Positions 13,714 to 15,230 of a stretch of DNA of 15,230 nt are shown here, in pieces; the stretch's first letter is position 1; each line of letters opens with the position of its first letter. The notes under the pieces are model-generated. The model worked only from the letters and a program-made list of their open reading frames with translations. It did not search any database and was not told the origin of the DNA. This stretch comes from SIG607 sp045590395 (GTDB lineage: Bacteria > Bacillota > Clostridia > Oscillospirales > Acutalibacteraceae): positions 1 through 15,230 of the forward strand of contig JAZNQX010000177.1 of NCBI GenBank assembly GCA_045590395.1, in the 5' to 3' direction. A program made the position numbers and the translations under genes.

Positions 13714-14324
13714 TAGTTGTCAATACCCGGCTTGCGCTTTAGCCTTGACCATAGAATAATTATTATCTGGGCAGGGGCGCCGAGGGTGAACATAAGCCAC
13801 ACAGGTTTTCCTGCAAACAGCAACACCGTTATAAATATTGAAGCCAGTATTGTCCACATAATTACCGATATAATAAGGTAATTAAAGCGGCGGTTGCCCC
13901 ATATAGAATTAAATATAAGGGAAACGATTGCCGAAACTGGTACGGCATAAACAAAAACCAACCAGTTTAAATTGTTTTTGGCAAACAAATCTATATTCAT
14001 ATAAATAAACAGTGCCACAAGCCATACCACAACCACAGATATAAGACTGATTATTGTGCGGTTATTACGGCTCACCTGACGCCGCTGCTTTTTGCGCTGT
14101 TTATATTCCTTATGCTCTCTTGTTATAAGATAATCAACCGTAACCGAAAAGGTATCGGCAATTTGCTTTAGAGCCGAAATATCGGGGACAGATTCTGCCC
14201 TTTCCCACTTGGAAACAGCCTTATCGGTATAGTTGATTTTTCCTGCAAGTTCACTTTGCGTCATTTTATGACTACGTCTTAGCTCTTGTATGTTTGCCGC
14301 AATAGCTTCTTTTATCTCCTGCAT
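13710..14324 (-). CDS. XRE-family regulator with C-terminal four-helix membrane domain
   Basis: A 204-aa protein. Residues about 7-67 form a Cro/C1-type helix-turn-helix DNA-binding domain (LRRSHKMTQSELAGKINYTD, KAVSKWERAESVPDISALKQ, ADTFSVTVDYLI). After a very basic linker (KEYKQRKKQRRQVSRNN, about 72-88) come four hydrophobic segments at about 90-110, 121-141, 148-170 and 174-193. Such membrane-bound XRE proteins are common in Clostridia and probably sense an envelope or small-molecule signal; the signal here is unknown. AGGAGG at 14332-14337 (read on the - strand) is 7 nt before the ATG. The gene is divergent from the acyltransferase-like gene and its promoter region has an inverted repeat over the spacer, which suggests autoregulation. 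It is separated from the capsid operon by manA, so a role in it is not supported by position alone. Confidence 0.88.
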   Translation of the reverse strand: MQEIKEAIAANIQELRRSHKMTQSELAGKINYTDKAVSKWERAESVPDISALKQIADTFSVTVDYLITREHKEYKQRKKQRRQVSRNNRTIISLISVVVVWLVALFIYMNIDLFAKNNLNWLVFVYAVPVSAIVSLIFNSIWGNRRFNYLIISVIMWTILASIFITVLLFAGKPVWLMFTLGAPAQIIIILWSRLKRKPGIDNY

Positions 14325-14355
14325 AAAGCCGCCTCCTTTTTTTATTCTTTTTAAA

Positions 14356-14384
14356 ATTATATCATTTTTTCAACCTTAAATCAA
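14356..14384 (-). promoter_or_regulatory. Promoter of the XRE regulator
   Basis: On the - strand TTGATT (14379-14384) and a perfect TATAAT (14356-14361) are separated by 17 bp. The start would fall near 14349, about 25 nt before the ATG. The spacer holds one arm of an inverted repeat. Confidence 0.8.
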
Positions 14385-14411
14385 GAGTCTTTTGCCGTTT
14401 TAATAAGGTTG
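14371..14411. repeat. Inverted repeat CAACCTTA...TAAGGTTG in the divergent promoter region
   Basis: CAACCTTA at 14371-14378 and TAAGGTTG at 14404-14411 are perfect inverted copies. Their centres are 33 bp apart, about three helical turns, so two dimers on one DNA face could contact each other. The first arm lies between the -35 and -10 of the XRE promoter, the second upstream of it. It is a candidate operator for the XRE protein. Confidence 0.5.
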
Positions 14412-14438
14412 AGTTTTCAACAATAATCGACATTTTAT

Positions 14439-14467
14439 TTGACTTTAGACCTAAAATATAGTATTCT
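14439..14467 (+). promoter_or_regulatory. Candidate promoter of the acyltransferase-like gene with spacer palindrome
   Basis: TTGACT (14439-14444) and TATTCT (14462-14467) are 17 bp apart. Within the spacer TTTAG-AC-CTAAA (14444-14455) is a perfect palindrome, a typical place for a repressor to block polymerase. The -10 box is only a moderate match, so the promoter call is less sure than the palindrome. Confidence 0.6.
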
Positions 14468-14501
14468 TATATATGTAAACTTTTTATTGAGGAGAATTTT
14501 T

Positions 14502-15230
14502 ATGAGGCCTGACGGAAAAAGAGTTAAGAGTGACGATGCGGAATATGCGGTTGTTCCGCACATAATGGTAAACCGAAACGACTCTCTTAACTTTATTGAA
14601 ATAACAGTACCCCTTGCTCCTATGCAGAAATATCTTAACGAAAAAAGAAAAGAGGGAGTTGTGCTAAGCCATCTTTCCTTAGTTCTTGCCGCTTACACCC
14701 GTATTGTTGGTGAGTTTCCTCTGCTTAACCGTTTTATTGTAAACAAGAAGATTTATGCCAGAAACGAACTGGCTGTTGGTATGGTTGTGCTCAAGGCTGG
14801 TTCTGATAACGGCACTATGTCAAAGGTTAAGTTTGACCCTGCCGATACAGTTTTTGAGGTTAACGATAAAATAAATTCTTACATAAACACCAACCGTGAA
14901 GCAGGCGACAACAATAAAACCGACAAACTGGTTTCGGCTCTGCTTAGCATCCCCGGTCTTTTAACTGTGGGTGTTTCCATATTCAAATGGCTTGATAAGC
15001 ACGGCCTTTTGCCCTATGCTATTGTTGATGCAAGTCCTTTCCACACAAGTATGAGCATAACCAACCTTGCAAGTATACGCACCAATCACATTTTCCATCA
15101 CATTTATAACTTTGGTACCACCAGCGTATTTCTGGCTATGGGCAATACCGTTGAGGTGCCCTATAAAAATGCTGAGGGTGTAGTTGACCTTGAAAAGCAC
15201 ATCCCCTTTGGCTGTGTAATGGATGAAAGA
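14502..15230 (+). CDS. Stand-alone 2-oxoacid dehydrogenase E2-like acyltransferase (partial, cut by window end)
   Basis: The first 243 codons are open to the window edge. The sequence resembles the catalytic domain of dihydrolipoamide acyltransferases and chloramphenicol acetyltransferase (CAT fold): FIEITVPLAPMQKYLNEKRK (about 28-47), SHLSLVLAAYTRIVGEFPLL, NRFIVNKKIYARNELAVGMV, YAIVDASPFHTSMSITNLAS (about 167-186), HHIYNFGTTSVFLAMG, and an ending HIPFGCVMDER. The catalytic His-x-x-x-Asp-Gly site expected in the family would lie just beyond the edge. No lipoyl or E1/E3-binding domain precedes it, unlike a true E2, so it is probably a free-standing acyltransferase; substrate unknown. GAGGAG at 14489-14494 is 7 nt before the ATG. 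It is divergent from the XRE gene, which may control it. Confidence 0.8.
   Translation, partial: MRPDGKRVKSDDAEYAVVPHIMVNRNDSLNFIEITVPLAPMQKYLNEKRKEGVVLSHLSLVLAAYTRIVGEFPLLNRFIVNKKIYARNELAVGMVVLKAGSDNGTMSKVKFDPADTVFEVNDKINSYINTNREAGDNNKTDKLVSALLSIPGLLTVGVSIFKWLDKHGLLPYAIVDASPFHTSMSITNLASIRTNHIFHHIYNFGTTSVFLAMGNTVEVPYKNAEGVVDLEKHIPFGCVMDER

Overview
The window looks like the chromosome of an anaerobic Clostridia-type Firmicute, probably a gut Oscillospirales/Ruminococcaceae-like species. The reasons are moderate GC, strong AGGAGG ribosome binding sites, a clostridial-style HisRS with many cysteines, an SPP1-family holin, and Firmicute housekeeping genes. No species can be named from sequence alone.

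Layout: (1) 1-3407 is a housekeeping block on the + strand: the 3' end of methylglyoxal synthase (mgsA), a terminator, then hisS and aspS as a tight pair ending in a strong terminator. (2) 3450-3647 is a gene-free, structured leader. It has a TATAAT box, a perfect TTCATAA-G-TTATGAA palindrome, five TTATG-type repeats and a second intrinsic terminator. (3) 3648-12417 is a compact ten-gene, all-plus-strand, phage-derived operon: small terminase candidate, large terminase, a small membrane protein, scaffold-like protein, major capsid protein with a C-terminal Ig-like domain, an in-operon hairpin terminator, portal, a small connector-position protein, a 689-aa nozzle/stopper-like tail protein, a lipoprotein glycoside hydrolase of the GHL10/DUF187 family, and an SPP1-type holin. 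(4) 12414-13480 holds manA (mannose-6-phosphate isomerase). Its promoter overlaps both the holin stop codon and the operon terminator. (5) 13478-14324, on the - strand, holds a 58-aa membrane microprotein and an XRE regulator with four membrane segments. (6) From 14502 to the window edge runs a stand-alone 2-oxoacid dehydrogenase E2/CAT-fold acyltransferase-like gene, divergent from the regulator, with inverted repeats between them.

The most interesting part is the 8.8-kb capsid operon. It encodes DNA packaging, a capsid, a portal and a plausible exit system. It has no integrase, replication genes, repressor, tail tube, tape measure or recognisable receptor-binding protein, and no flanking direct repeats or tRNA were seen. 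All reading frames are open, the genes overlap or nearly abut, key terminase catalytic residues are present, and the codon style resembles the neighbouring housekeeping genes. This pattern fits a domesticated particle-producing locus, such as a gene-transfer-agent-like or tail-poor DNA-packaging particle. A recently reduced prophage is the main alternative. The GHL10 lipoprotein next to a holin suggests a non-standard lysis or wall-opening module.
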